Shown here piece by piece: positions 53,796 to 64,000 of a stretch of 64,000 nt of DNA. The stretch is from Sympetrum striolatum (lineage: Eukaryota > Arthropoda > Insecta > Odonata > Libellulidae): assembly GCA_947579665.1 (NCBI GenBank), contig OX388347.1:38386943-38450942 (forward strand). Reading direction: 5' to 3'. Under the pieces are notes generated by a model. It was not told the DNA's origin. It did no database searches and worked only from the letters and a program-made list of their open reading frames with translations. Position 1 is the stretch's first letter. Each line of letters opens with the position of its first letter. Both the position numbers and the translations under genes were made by a program.

Positions 53796-56250
53796 GGTGG
53801 GAACGAACCCTTCGCCGTCCTCCCTTTGATTCAGCCGTATTTTGACGCTGGACCGGTCCTTTCGGAATGGGACGAGAGTTAAAGAAAATACATTCGACCC
53901 TCCGAGAATCCTTCCTTTTCTCGGAAAATATAAAAAAGATAAGCGGCAATAGCACCTCTACAAATTACGCCCCGCCGCCGGACGTTTCGCGTCCCGTAGA
54001 AACCCGGCGCCCATTTCCATAGCGGCGACTACAAGCGCCCCCCCGCGGGGAACAGCCGGAAACAAGAGGGAGCCTCTCATATTTTTCCCCTCCGAGTTTT
54101 ACTCCCTCGATGAGAAGTGTAACGTGTTACAGGAGTCCCTGCGTCATCAACCACCGAGACCAAAACCTCTCCGACCAGCAAAAGACGGTCTTCAGGCGCC
54201 GACCGCCGACACCCATCGCCGTTGGTACTAAGGCCGCCGTAGAACCTGTTCGGGAAGCCACATCGGTCGACTCCCCCTTCCCTCCCCCCCATTCTCTATC
54301 TCTCAACCTGTCCGCTGAGAGGCACTGCCTCCCTCTATCTATTGGGTTCTCTCTAGGTTGCGATCCCAAATGAGCAGCGATGCAACGGAGCCTATTTTTC
54401 CCTTGAAAATGTGGGGTTTACGCATTCAATAGGCCCTTTCACCGGCTAAATTCGGTACACAGTGGAGTCCGTGCGGGACGGATTGTGTCGGGGAGGTGTA
54501 ATTCCGAACGGATGCGTCCTTTTCGGGTTGTCTAATTTGTGATATATTGATGCACGATTCTAAATTTATCCACGGTGGGTTTCTATCGATGGATTCTCTA
54601 ACGCAGAGAGCTGATCTAGGATCACACTGTTCAATAAAATCTAAATTTTAGGTTTCTAAATTACAGGAATGGAAAGGTATATTTTTTGACGGAGGACATT
54701 CTAATTGAGCCTGTGTATGCATTAGAGAGAGAGAGAGAACGTTAATAAATATTATTAAAATTGTCCATAGAACTTTACACAAAAGGAAGGAGTTCGGCTG
54801 AAAAGTTACGTGAAGCGTATCCGTGTTAAACTTCATTGAGGTATTTACATAATATGGTATAGTTCTTGTTAGGTAATGTGGTATGATATAATCCATAGCA
54901 ATATGACTGAATATTTTATTTTTTCTATAAATACATGCGATTCCGCTTCGATTGAAAATTCAGCTCCTCCTTTTTTGAAACCTTCATGTTGAATACTTAT
55001 TACAAAATGTTTTAGGAAATTCAGGGATTCATTATCTGAAAACTAATATGTTAAAGATTAAACTTCTTTGAATAATGTATATTATACGGAATTGTTTAGC
55101 TTAGGTATTATGGTATGATTTTATTCAGTGCTGTATAATTTAAGACTTTCTAAGAATAGATATGAATATGCTCAAAATCAATAATGACCTTTATATATTA
55201 TGAATAGTTCATACTCTTTTATTGAAGATTTTCCGTATCTAACGTTTTTCTTCAATACATTGGAATTCAATGGATATTATTTTGAATAGGTATACAATCA
55301 CAATGGATATTAACTAAAATAAATAGAACTTGTCCTCGAGTATGGTATCTTACAGGTAATATTGGGCTTAATAATGTAATACTGCCATGATTAGGTTATC
55401 CTCGTATATAGATCGAAATTACGTGGTTTTCATATCCCATGTTGGCCCTCCCTTGTTTTTGACCAGCGTTGTATGCGAACACCGCAAAGTTGTATGTAAG
55501 CCAGGTGTAACAAGGTGACGACGTTAGAGGAGAACAACGTTAACGCAAGAGGCTTTCTACGAGGACACTCAGTATACATACCTTTCTCTCTCTCACACAT
55601 TAAGAGTCGCAACTGGGCTGAGGTGGGAGTCACTCCGGCGATTTTCCCTTCTCTCCCCCACTCTGTATCTCTCCCACTCTTTCTGTATCCCTCCCACTCT
55701 CTCAGTATCTCTCCCACTCTCCCTGCCCTTCCTTTTCAAATCCACCGGACCACCGCTTTTCAACGGTCGGTGTGGCGCGGTCTCGTCACTCCCTTTTTTC
55801 CTTTCTCGTTTTGTTTTTGTTATTTCCTCCCTTTTTTATTCGTTTCAGTTTTGACTATACATTTCTTTTCGCCTTTTTTTCTGAAGAGTCGGAAGAAAAG
55901 AATACCGCTTTCCGAAAAAAACACGCGGCGAAGAAAATGGCGAAAGAAGGAATGAAAAACGATTGGCTCAGTGCGCACACAGTTGATTTTTGAAGTTATC
56001 TAATGGAACGAAAAAGCCAGACACCTTTTTTTGCGTCGGCGGGGGCGTTTCGCGTGTGTTTTTTCCGTCCGTGCGTTCGGCCGTGTGCTTGCGTGTACGA
56101 GCCGCCGTTTGAAGAGGGCGAAAAAAGCGAAAACAAAAAGTGCGTTCGTCGATGGAGGCATCGGAGGCTCTTTATTCCCTTTATACATTTTCTTTATACA
56201 AGGCCGCATTTCCCTGCCGGCTAGATTTACCGATCCGCGGAAATAAAATG
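53796..56250. other. GC-rich block, AT-rich spacer, second GC-rich block; no gene supported
   Basis: 53,800-54,530 and 55,440-56,230 are GC/CpG-rich; 55,560-55,860 is strongly pyrimidine-biased on plus, with a CTCTCCCACTCT-type short tandem at 55,655-55,720. Frames such as 55515-55955 (146 aa, Phe/Ser/Pro-rich) follow that bias. The middle (54,560-55,430) is AT-rich. Confidence 0.45.
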
Positions 56251-56255
56251 GTTTT

Positions 56256-56436
56256 TTTATTCCGGATCCCGAGTTTTTAAAATTTTGTTTCGGATCTCGA
56301 TTTTCTTTTTTTTTGTTTCGGATCCCGAGTTTCTTTTTTATTTCGGATCCCGAGCTTCTTTTTTTTATTCCTGACCACAAGTTTTTTTATTTTGTTTCGG
56401 ATCCCAACTTCCTTTTTTTATTTCAAATCACGAGGT
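56256..56436. repeat. ~27-bp minisatellite, seven units
   Basis: Units centred on TTTCGGATCCCGAG at ~56260, 56287, 56316, 56341, 56368 (decayed), 56395 and 56420 (decayed), separated by T-rich tracts. It abuts a SINE. Confidence 0.9.
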
Positions 56437-56474
56437 ATTGTTTCCAAGGAAAAAACGGACTCCAAAAAAGTCTT

Positions 56475-56552
56475 GCGGGACCGAGAATCGAACCCGGGAT
56501 CCTTCTCTATCAGGAAGGCTGCCTTCGCCAACTTGGCTACCCAACCAGAACA
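56475..56552 (-). mobile_element. tRNA-like SINE or tRNA pseudogene, minus
   Basis: On the minus strand: GGTTGGGTAGCCAAGTTGG (A-box-like), GGCAGCCTTCC, GAGAAGGATCCC, GGGTTCGATTCTCGGTCCC (B box/T-arm). Acceptor ends do not pair, so not a functional tRNA. Confidence 0.6.
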
Positions 56553-57255
56553 TACTAGCATTCCCGTTTTGGGACTTTACTTGTTAGAAAAAGTTAAGTT
56601 TTGGGAAAACTTGTTAGTGTGCAACGGCAAGTGTGACCGGGACTTTTTGATTAAACGTCTTGATATCTTTGCCGTCGCGTTTATTCGATTTCCGTTTGTA
56701 AGAGGCATTGTCGGCCCCCGGTACATCTTTCCTATAGGGAAGGTCTTCGACCAGTTTTCGCAAGGGTTTTTTGCCACCTTTTGGAAAAATTATAACCCGA
56801 GCGGTCATTATTCGTCCACCGCTGAAATCGATTTGGACTCCCGCTCGTCTTATTGGGGCGATTTTATTCACTCGTTTTATTTCTCCGGTAACTTACCTTC
56901 GTCTTTTATCGTTCCCTGCTCGTAGGCCGACGTCTCCTTTCTTATGCCACCGATGCCCGTTTCTTTCGTTACGATGTGTTGGGGGAAACAAATGGTCGAT
57001 CGGGAAATATCGAAGTCCGTTCTCCGGGAGACGAAATTGAAAATTGAACACACCGCGACTTCCATTGTAGTCGTACTTACCGTTCGGTGTCCAATGGCTG
57101 CAGATGGAATAATTGGTTTGTTTATTTTTAATTAGGTCTTTCCCTTTCCCTAACTTGATATAAATCCATGTGGGTTTGATCGTCTTTACCTCGATTTGCC
57201 AGGAAAAATGGCATTCCTACATTTTGAAATACCTTAATTTTTATCATTCTAATTC
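56553..57255. other. CpG-rich unique block, no gene supported
   Basis: Long frames on both strands (plus 56392-56925, 177 aa, crossing the SINE; plus 56771-57040; minus 56614-56871) overlap and have no domain. CpG-rich composition makes stops rare. Confidence 0.45.
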
Positions 57256-57447
57256 TGGATTTTCAACTCTCTCTTTTCAATTTTTATAGCTGATTTTCCT
57301 CTTTTTATAGTTTTTATCTTCATCTTCCTATGGTTTGATTTTCAAATTTTTGTGTTGATTTTCATCGTTTTATAGTTTGATTTCCATATTATTATAATTT
57401 GATTTTCATCTTATTAAAGTTCGATTTTCATCTTTTTACAGCTCAAT
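57256..57447. repeat. ~22-bp minisatellite, about eight units
   Basis: Unit TTTGATTTTCATCTTTTTAT with variants, recurring roughly every 22 bp from GGATTTTCAACT (~57258) to GCTCAATT (57447); the last four units are the cleanest. Confidence 0.82.
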
Positions 57448-58340
57448 TATTTCTTGAGAGAAAAAATGAATTGAGATTTTTAGTTCCGAATTTGAGCCTC
57501 CTTATTAATAACTCAAGGAACTCCACAATTTAAACCATTACTTTGAGAACGGTACAAATCTACTTTAATTCATAGATTATATTTCCATAAATAAAATTAA
57601 TTCTTTATTTAGTTCATGAAAAATGGCTTATTGTACTTGAATTTTCCGATGCATTAGGAATTCCAAACGCTTACCTGAATAGGTTTGTATCGAAGTTGAA
57701 GCAGATTGTACCAGTGATTCGAAGCTTCTATCGTTTTATTTCAACCTTTTACGCGTCGTAATAATTAGAAACACAAATACCACGACTTCTTCATTACTTA
57801 CTACCTAAAGTGAATGGTCGTAAGGAAACTTCCCAGATGAGATGCACTAATATGAGAGCGGTTGCCATTTTAGAGAGCTTGCAAGATGATTAAAGGCATC
57901 ATTTACATTGTCTCTCAAATAGAGTTTGTTTTACTCTTGTGGAATCCATTTTCCAAGACCCCTTATTTTCTACAACAAATTTCCAATTTCATCCAATTAA
58001 TCGGATCTCAAAACACTGATGATGAACTTTAGTAATGATAGACGTATATCCTGAATCCAACTAGAATTAGGATCCTTTACATTATTTAATAACTATTTGT
58101 TAGAGCGAAGTAATTACTTACTTAACCCTAATTTATTCTTGAAATGGAAAAAAACGCTCTAGCTCCAGTATTGGTGCAGCTGTATGGTTTGGAATAATTA
58201 AAGCAACCCTTGCTCTAAATTATTCTGAACCCTTTTATCCAACCCACCGTTCTCGGGCAAAATGTCTGAGCATGTCTTCAATTTTGATGCTGTTGTTGGT
58301 TTTTAAAAGTGCTTCGACAGTTAAAGTTATTTTGCACAAG
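57448..58340. other. AT-rich spacer, no gene seen
   Basis: Nothing recognised. Confidence 0.45.
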
Positions 58341-58427
58341 GATTCCCCTACCGGGAATCGAACCCGGGACCACTTTCACTGAAGAAGAACTAGGTCAGAA
58401 CTGCTGACTAGGCTATCTGGGAGCTCC
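58341..58427 (-). mobile_element. tRNA-derived SINE (family S1), minus
   Basis: On the minus strand: GAGCTCCCAGATAGCCTAGT (A box), CTTCAGTGAAAGTGGTCCC and GGGTTCGATTCCCGG (B box). Same signature as 15187 (minus) and 32177 (plus). Confidence 0.78.
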
Positions 58428-59929
58428 ATCTTTTAACGAAAATTCAAGTGTATTTGTAACCAGCCAACTAGGTACCTTTTACAGCATTTATGTAAGATTT
58501 TTCTTGTATCAAATTTAATTTAATTTTTCCTTTGTACTAGATATCTTTTTAACCTGTTTATTACACTGTTTTTAATGTATTTTTGATAACAATCTATATA
58601 TTATTCTATATTATTTTTTATGGATATTTGTGCATTTTGGTGGAAAAAATCTACTAAAAATAAGACTTTAACGATAAATGGAAGGTAAAAAAGAGACTTT
58701 CTTTGATGCAGAGGAACCTAGCAGGTCCACGTGGTTGATAAAGTTCCTAATGCAGCTGTCTGCGCTAGAAGTTTGGATAACCGTGATGTTGAGTTTAAAA
58801 AGATGAATTGTTTTAGTTATCACGGTGATTATTGATATTAGACTTATTTGAATTCACATTGTTCAATTTATTGAAAATTTTAATCGTTATAACATTTATT
58901 TGTGATATGATTCTCTGGTTTATTCTGCCGCACAAAGAAGTGGACAAAAATTCTCTCTCTCCTCGTTGGCCATCTGCTCCAAACCCGTAGTCCAAGAGCT
59001 AACGACATATTTCCCCTATAGAGGGATTAATTAGAAGAAACTTTGATTATGAGAGCCCCCATACCCTTAGGTTCTTTTTAAACAACGCCGATTCCTTGTC
59101 CGGTGCCAATTCCCCTGTCCGTCCTCACTAAAATGTCATTTCAACGAGCATTCAAAACTTTTACGACATCCTAAAAGAGAAGCGAAGAATTTCACAGTAT
59201 TACCCAAATCGGGAGAGAATGGCCCCGTAGCTACTTCATCCTCCAGCACGAATTAACAGCGATAATTCGAGATCTCGCGCGCCAGAATCAAAGCGATTAT
59301 AACACCCCATTAATTTCCCCATTTCGGAGAGAAGATAAAAAGCGCTAATAAGCACGTCTTTCGCTCTTCAAACAATCCCCTCGAGAATCAGTGGCGGCAT
59401 TTTTTCATGCAGCACCGATTCGGGCGTCTGTTTCGTGAGGCGTTCCACGCGAAAGGTTAAGAGTTCAGCGGGAAAACGGACCGGAGCGGAGTTATTAGTC
59501 ACTCCCAAATGCTCACGACTGCACTCGCGGCAGCGGCAATTCAGAAGGGAGAAAGTGAAATAGCGTATAAGAAGACTTAAACGGCCCCGTTCCGGGCACA
59601 TGGTCTCTGCGTGGGTGGGATAGCGCATTTGAGAACCTTCGGGGGGCAGATGGCCCTCCGCCGACCTTCTACGTCTTCTTATCAATCAGGAGGGACGATG
59701 AAAAGGAGGGAAAATATTGTTCTGGACCAGGTGGAAACTTGCTCCTTTTATTGATGACAAGGTGCTCGGGAGGGTCCTACGGGTTGGGGTCTGTTACACC
59801 TTACCATCTTGTTCGCTCGGTGTCCAACTGCTAGCGTCATTTGTCTCACGTCCACGCTTTGCTTACTGTTTTGGAAGTATTATATATCTTTTTAATAATA
59901 TGTATATACCTGTCTATCAATGTACCATA
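58428..59929. other. AT-rich spacer then GC-richer block (59080-59850)
   Basis: The 105-aa minus frame 59368-59685 is Arg/Cys-rich without a domain. Unique-looking; no gene supported. Confidence 0.45.
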
Positions 59930-60320
59930 TAGATGCAAATCTGTGAACTTGGTTCAGTTTTATCTTCTTTTGTATTATGTTATTATGTGTATTGATACCA
60001 TTTATTTAAATGTTAACGTGACTATACTTATCAATGCATCGCATAAATTTACTTATTGATAGTGTATTCATATATTTTGTTTTTTCTCATCCTTTAGTTT
60101 TTACTATCGGTAGGTTTGCGCATGTTTTTCACAACCCCCTTCTTTGAGTGTGTTTTCCTGCAGTGAATATTTTTTTCTCAAGGATCTCTTAAGTAATTTT
60201 TACATCCACAATTCTTCACGTTTTTTCTCAAACTATCTTTTTAATTTAATTATTTTATAATTTAAGACGATGAGTTCGATGGAAGAAGACTTTTTTCCGT
60301 CATAATAGAAATATTGAAAT
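59930..60320 (+). mobile_element. 5'-truncated LINE 3'-end relic
   Basis: CTTTAGTTTTTACTATCGGT, AGGTTTGCGCATG, CAACCCCCTTCTTTGAGTG, TTTTCCTGCAGTG and GATGGAAGAAGAC align with the full LINE 3' UTR, including ~20 bp before the AGGTTTG block that the other relics lack. Closest of the relics to the full copy. Ends near CATAATAGAAATATTG. Confidence 0.82.
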
Positions 60321-61435
60321 TCAGACTAGTTCTTTAATTTTAATTCTGTAATATATCATCGTGAGAATAATCTTATCATGAATAAACGATATGAGTAGTG
60401 TTTTAGTAGTAGTATTAGTTTTATACTATTTTTTCGTGCATTTTTACGTTAAAATATTGCGTATATACGTGTCATTATCAGAATATGTCACCTGTTTTAG
60501 TAATATTTTTAAAAATTAACGTTAGAAAATAATACATGGGTTGTGGGAGAAGCAAAGTCTTCATCCTACCGATTACTCCTTTTGTTTTTCTTTCCGAAGA
60601 TAGCACAATAAAAATGTACTCTTTTGGCATTAAATTAATGGCATCTTTCCATAATTATTTAGAACGTAATATTATTGAATTTAGCTAATTAAAGCAACTC
60701 GGATATTTGCGAGATTTTTTAAGATACATGATTTAAAGTTTTTTTTAATACACCGAAGAGAAGCTTTGCTTATAGACATGTGGTTATAATGAATTTTTCA
60801 AATGAAGTTACAACGTAAAATTTAGAACTAAAAATTTCTGGTAACGGGGGGTTTACGGAGCTTCTCATGCCTTTCGTGTTTGAGTTTATTTCGGTCAAAT
60901 TTTTACTTCTGAAAACAAAGAGAAAGCAATGGTTTCGAAAACGGTAAAGGTCTCGGCAATATGCTTCGACCCAATATCGAGCTTCGGTCTTCCTCAAGAA
61001 GCTAAATTTGTTCTCGTGTATTCCTGGAAATCGCGTGGCCCAACCGCACTAGGTTTGCGGACACACAAATGAGTGGAACACGAACAACGGCTAAACGGTA
61101 TCTAAGGACGAATAGTCGTATTTTCTGTGTTCGAAAAATAAACAAGCACAAACATTCGACCACAAATACCCGCGGCGATTAGCAAGTACTCGTTAGCCTA
61201 CAAGAGATAAGTGGGAAGATACGTCTTATTTTATACTTCGTTGGGACGAAGAGGAAAATACTTTTGTATCATGCCACGGAAGAGTATACGAGAAGAGATT
61301 GAGTTTTAGGTTCTCCTTGGTGAAGTTATCCAGAAAAGAAATTTTCACTGCAAGACTGTATGAATATGAAGAATTTAGGTCCTTCTTCGAGGTAAATTCA
61401 TCTAGAAAAGAAAGAATTGCTATATGATTGAGAAA
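60321..61435. other. Spacer, no gene seen
   Basis: Nothing recognised; the 90-aa minus frame 61226-61498 is antisense to the LINE relic. Confidence 0.4.
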
Positions 61436-61740
61436 CAGAATAGAGGCGTTCGAAATGTGGGTTTGGAGAAAAAGTTTAAACATCAAGTGGATGTACAAAT
61501 TTAGGAATTAAGAGGTACTGAGGAGGGTAAATGAAAAATGAAGATTTATCGATTTGATAATGCAAAGGAAGAATAATTGGATAGGGACAAGTGAAGGGAC
61601 AAGTGAAGAGAGGAAGGAAAACAGTGAAATTCATAGATTACTTAAAGAATAAAGAACGGTTCTATGGGATGGAGAGAAGAGCGGAGGATAGGGGAAATTG
61701 GAGAAACAAAACCTAGGATCTAGACTACCATGATGATGAT
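61436..61740 (+). pseudogene. Decayed LINE ORF2 C-terminus with (GAT)n tail
   Basis: Plus frame from 61443 reads EAFEMWVWRKSLNIKWMYKF, a stop, then EVLRRVNEK; after a frame break, RKTVKFIDYLKN and MERRAEDRGNWRNKT. These are the conserved pieces of the C-terminal region found in many arthropod LINE ORF2s (FEMW-WRR-L-I-W / EVLRRVNEK / FID-LK / EDR--WR). Several stops. The copy ends at a CATGATGATGATT short tail near 61730-61741. A different family from the intact LINE. Confidence 0.75.
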
Positions 61741-62441
61741 TGTACGCCTATGAATCACATTTTGGCATCATTGCCCTTTCAAATGTTTTATCGGTACTTG
61801 TGATAATTAAGAAGTGTCAAAGTAAGAGTATATATAAGGCCCAGATAGTGGGTTATGTTATTATAAGGTTTGGTTCCTGCTATCTCAAAATTATAAAATT
61901 GCTCGACTTCTGGTTTCTAAAATAGTGGCAGTCAATAATAGTATGAGACAATCCGATGACTTTATGCATACTATTTAAGAGCCAAGAGATAAATGGAAGT
62001 AAAAATGTATAGATGATAGCTTTATAATACACACCTCTCCCTTTTTCTGCCGATATTCCAAAACAAAGATTCCCAAATTGGACAATGCTGACCAGCTAAG
62101 GGCTTAGTACTAATCTAGGGAATTTTATCCCTATTGATCATATTTCGGTCTCAACTGAATATCACTGGGTTCTAGACAGTTAATAAACAACAGTAATTAC
62201 CATTTAATGACTTGGTAGATGTTTATAATTGTAGCTTTTATTTTGTTTTTTATTATTCTCTAGATTGTGTCAAAATGTAAATAAGTTTGATTGATGTTGG
62301 TCGGTGGCGGGAGTTTGAAACCAGGTGAAGGTATTATAAAAAATTTAGAGCAACGGTGCTCTAAAATATTTTACTATACGAACCAGTTTGAAGTTTTGTA
62401 TATAGTATAGGATTATATATTTACAAATAGATTTATTCCGG
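61741..62441. other. AT-rich spacer
   Basis: A small hairpin TTAGAGCA-ACGG-TGCTCTAA lies at ~62346-62365. Nothing else recognised. Confidence 0.45.
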
Positions 62442-62571
62442 TAATACAATAAGGAAGAAAAGACTTGGTAAATTTTCCACTCCAATGTTTTTAATCAATA
62501 ATCAATTTATTAATCTGATTAAAAACATTTGTGTGGAACATTTACTAAGTCTTTCCTTCCTTATTGTATTA
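62442..62571. mobile_element. Foldback element: ~56-bp arms, 18-bp loop
   Basis: 62442-62497 (TAATACAATAAGGAAG ... TTTTTAATCA) pairs with 62516-62571 with about six mismatches. Almost the whole element is arm, so the transcript would be one long hairpin. No ORF, no ribozyme-like core. Confidence 0.85.
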
Positions 62572-64000
62572 TGGCTTTCCACAAAGTGGTGCGGAATATT
62601 TCGGTAATTTTTAATAATAAATATAATTGAAATATATTTAGGCGATTCTTTCTTTTTCGTTTTAATTATTGGTAATCTATGAAATACTTTGTTATAGGTT
62701 GACTTGGAATAAGCGGTAGCTAGTTACGTCTTATGGAAATTTAGGATATTTTCATCGTTTTGTGATCTTTCCTTCGAAAACTTTCCCGCTAAAATTATTT
62801 TCGTCTACCATAGTTGTATTTCACGGGAAATTTATTAAAGTTAAATCGATTGTTTATTATACTGTTATATATTTTGTACAATTAATATTATATAGGTATT
62901 ATCATTATTATATAGGTATATTATACTATTTAGATTATAATTATGTTCGCGGATGAGTTGAAATTATGCGGTGGGCTGGATTTAGCTAGCGACCCCTAGT
63001 CTTGGCATTAATAGCTCAAAACATCCGATAAGAATAGTACTTAAAATACTTATTATCGAGTTTCGCAAGGAACTTCCTCGGAATTATTTTCTCGAGTTAC
63101 AACACGTCGTTCTCGAATATTCCTCCATCGATTTCAAAATCAGCCGCGAATCGCCATCTCGAAAGCGACCGGACGTCGTCCAGCACTACAGGTAAACGGC
63201 AGGTGCGATAATGCGATAATTTCGGGCCGAAATACGTATCATTTCCCGGGGAAAATGGTATAGAGGCCCAAAACGCGCGGCCCGTTGCCACCGCTCCGAG
63301 ATAAGTGTTCAAACAGCCTTTCCACTTCCACCGACAATTATCGGTCGATAAGAGAACCTCGATTTCGTACCATAATTTGTCCGAAAACAAAAAGTGCAAA
63401 AATAGGTCCGTGGAAACAGAGCGGGGATAAGAAGAAAAGGTCGAGAGAAGTACGTACGCGTACTCGATTCGTATAAGATAAGAGTCGGTTTAGAAAATAC
63501 GGCCGCGAGCTACAAGGCATCGGGAACAATAACTCGAGGAAAGGCCTATTTTCGAAGATACATTCCAATTACCGCTCTCCGCCCGCCGGAGACGGTATCG
63601 GCCAAGGTTGTTAATCGCGAAAATGACGCATATATTTTTCGCATCGAAAGGATACGGTCGAAATTCCTCAGAGTAGGATCAAGGCAGGCTGGCGCCCTGA
63701 GACAACTCTGCACTGGCGCCCTCCTCGTTTTGATGTGTTGGCAGAGGGTGTTGATTAAAATATATAAAAATACGACAACTTTCTTACTTTTTCAAGATAT
63801 AAACAAGAATAAATGTTTATCACTTTAATTTTTAAATTTATTGTCATACATTATGAATCGATGTTCAAATAAAATTTACGGACTCAGCAGTGATGTTGTG
63901 GAAAATTCATAATATAAAGACGATATATAATTTTCCACAAATTGATTTCAGAACAATCGAATTTTGCTACATAGCTATCTTCAGGTTCATAGAACACTCA
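62572..64000. other. AT-rich spacer, CpG-rich block (63080-63760), AT-rich end
   Basis: The CpG-rich block has overlapping frames on both strands (minus 63097-63399, plus 63285-63476, minus 63338-63568) without domains. A perfect 11-bp inverted repeat (TGTGGAAAATT) lies at 63897-63907/63929-63939. Confidence 0.45.
63897..63939. repeat. Perfect 11-bp inverted repeat, 21-nt loop
   Basis: TGTGGAAAATT at 63897-63907 and AATTTTCCACA at 63929-63939. Possibly the edge of another foldback element continuing past the window. Confidence 0.7.

Noticed and set aside
55515..55955. 146-aa frame
   Set aside because: Product of a pyrimidine-rich tract with CTCTCCCACT-type repeats; no domain.
56392..56925. 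177-aa frame on the plus strand
   Set aside because: It runs through a minisatellite end and a minus-strand SINE head, so it cannot be a conserved protein.

Overview
This window looks like non-genic DNA from an arthropod, most likely an insect with a large, repeat-rich, AT-rich genome. The evidence is a LINE with a Drosophila-style Inr+DPE internal promoter, several tRNA-derived SINE families, hAT-type and foldback MITEs, and the absence of any convincing host protein-coding exon in 64 kb. The species cannot be named from sequence alone. The only host genes I can support are three identical tRNA-Lys(TTT) genes. The only intact protein genes are the two ORFs of one LINE.

Layout. 1-3800 is a higher-order satellite-like array. 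Four copies (one partial) of a ~1.1-kb unit each hold six diverged ~150-176-bp monomers, and every complete monomer carries one Pol III B-box-like GGTTCGANNCC motif. The spacing ladder of these motifs is the same in every complete copy, and the array flips orientation at ~1483-1493. 4764-10004 (minus) is a near full-length CR1/L2-like LINE: internal promoter, 241-aa ORF1, a 545-bp gap, 1044-aa EN-RT ORF2, and a 3' UTR ending in two 13-bp repeats. Four more copies of its 3' end lie at ~10.5, 16.9, 23.3 and 60.1 kb, one of them split by a 439-bp hAT MITE. 11.8-25.0 kb carries the tRNA-Lys genes. Two of them sit in a duplicated ~400-bp segment that also holds a GC-rich hairpin motif found six times in the window.

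The rest is a mosaic of higher-GC unique blocks, some strongly purine- or pyrimidine-biased, separated by AT-rich DNA. It contains tRNA-type SINEs (15.1, 29.8, 32.2, 39.6, 50.1, 50.6, 56.5 and 58.4 kb), three foldback elements (15.8, 38.1 and 62.5 kb), two minisatellites (56.3 and 57.3 kb), a long (TAA)n tract (47.2 kb), two decayed LINE coding fragments (45.0 and 61.5 kb) and many diverged two-copy local duplications, concentrated at 45-54 kb.

The observations most worth following are the B-box ladder array at 1-3800 and the hammerhead-ribozyme-like motifs found independently inside two unrelated foldback elements (15853-15891 plus; 38129-38161 minus).
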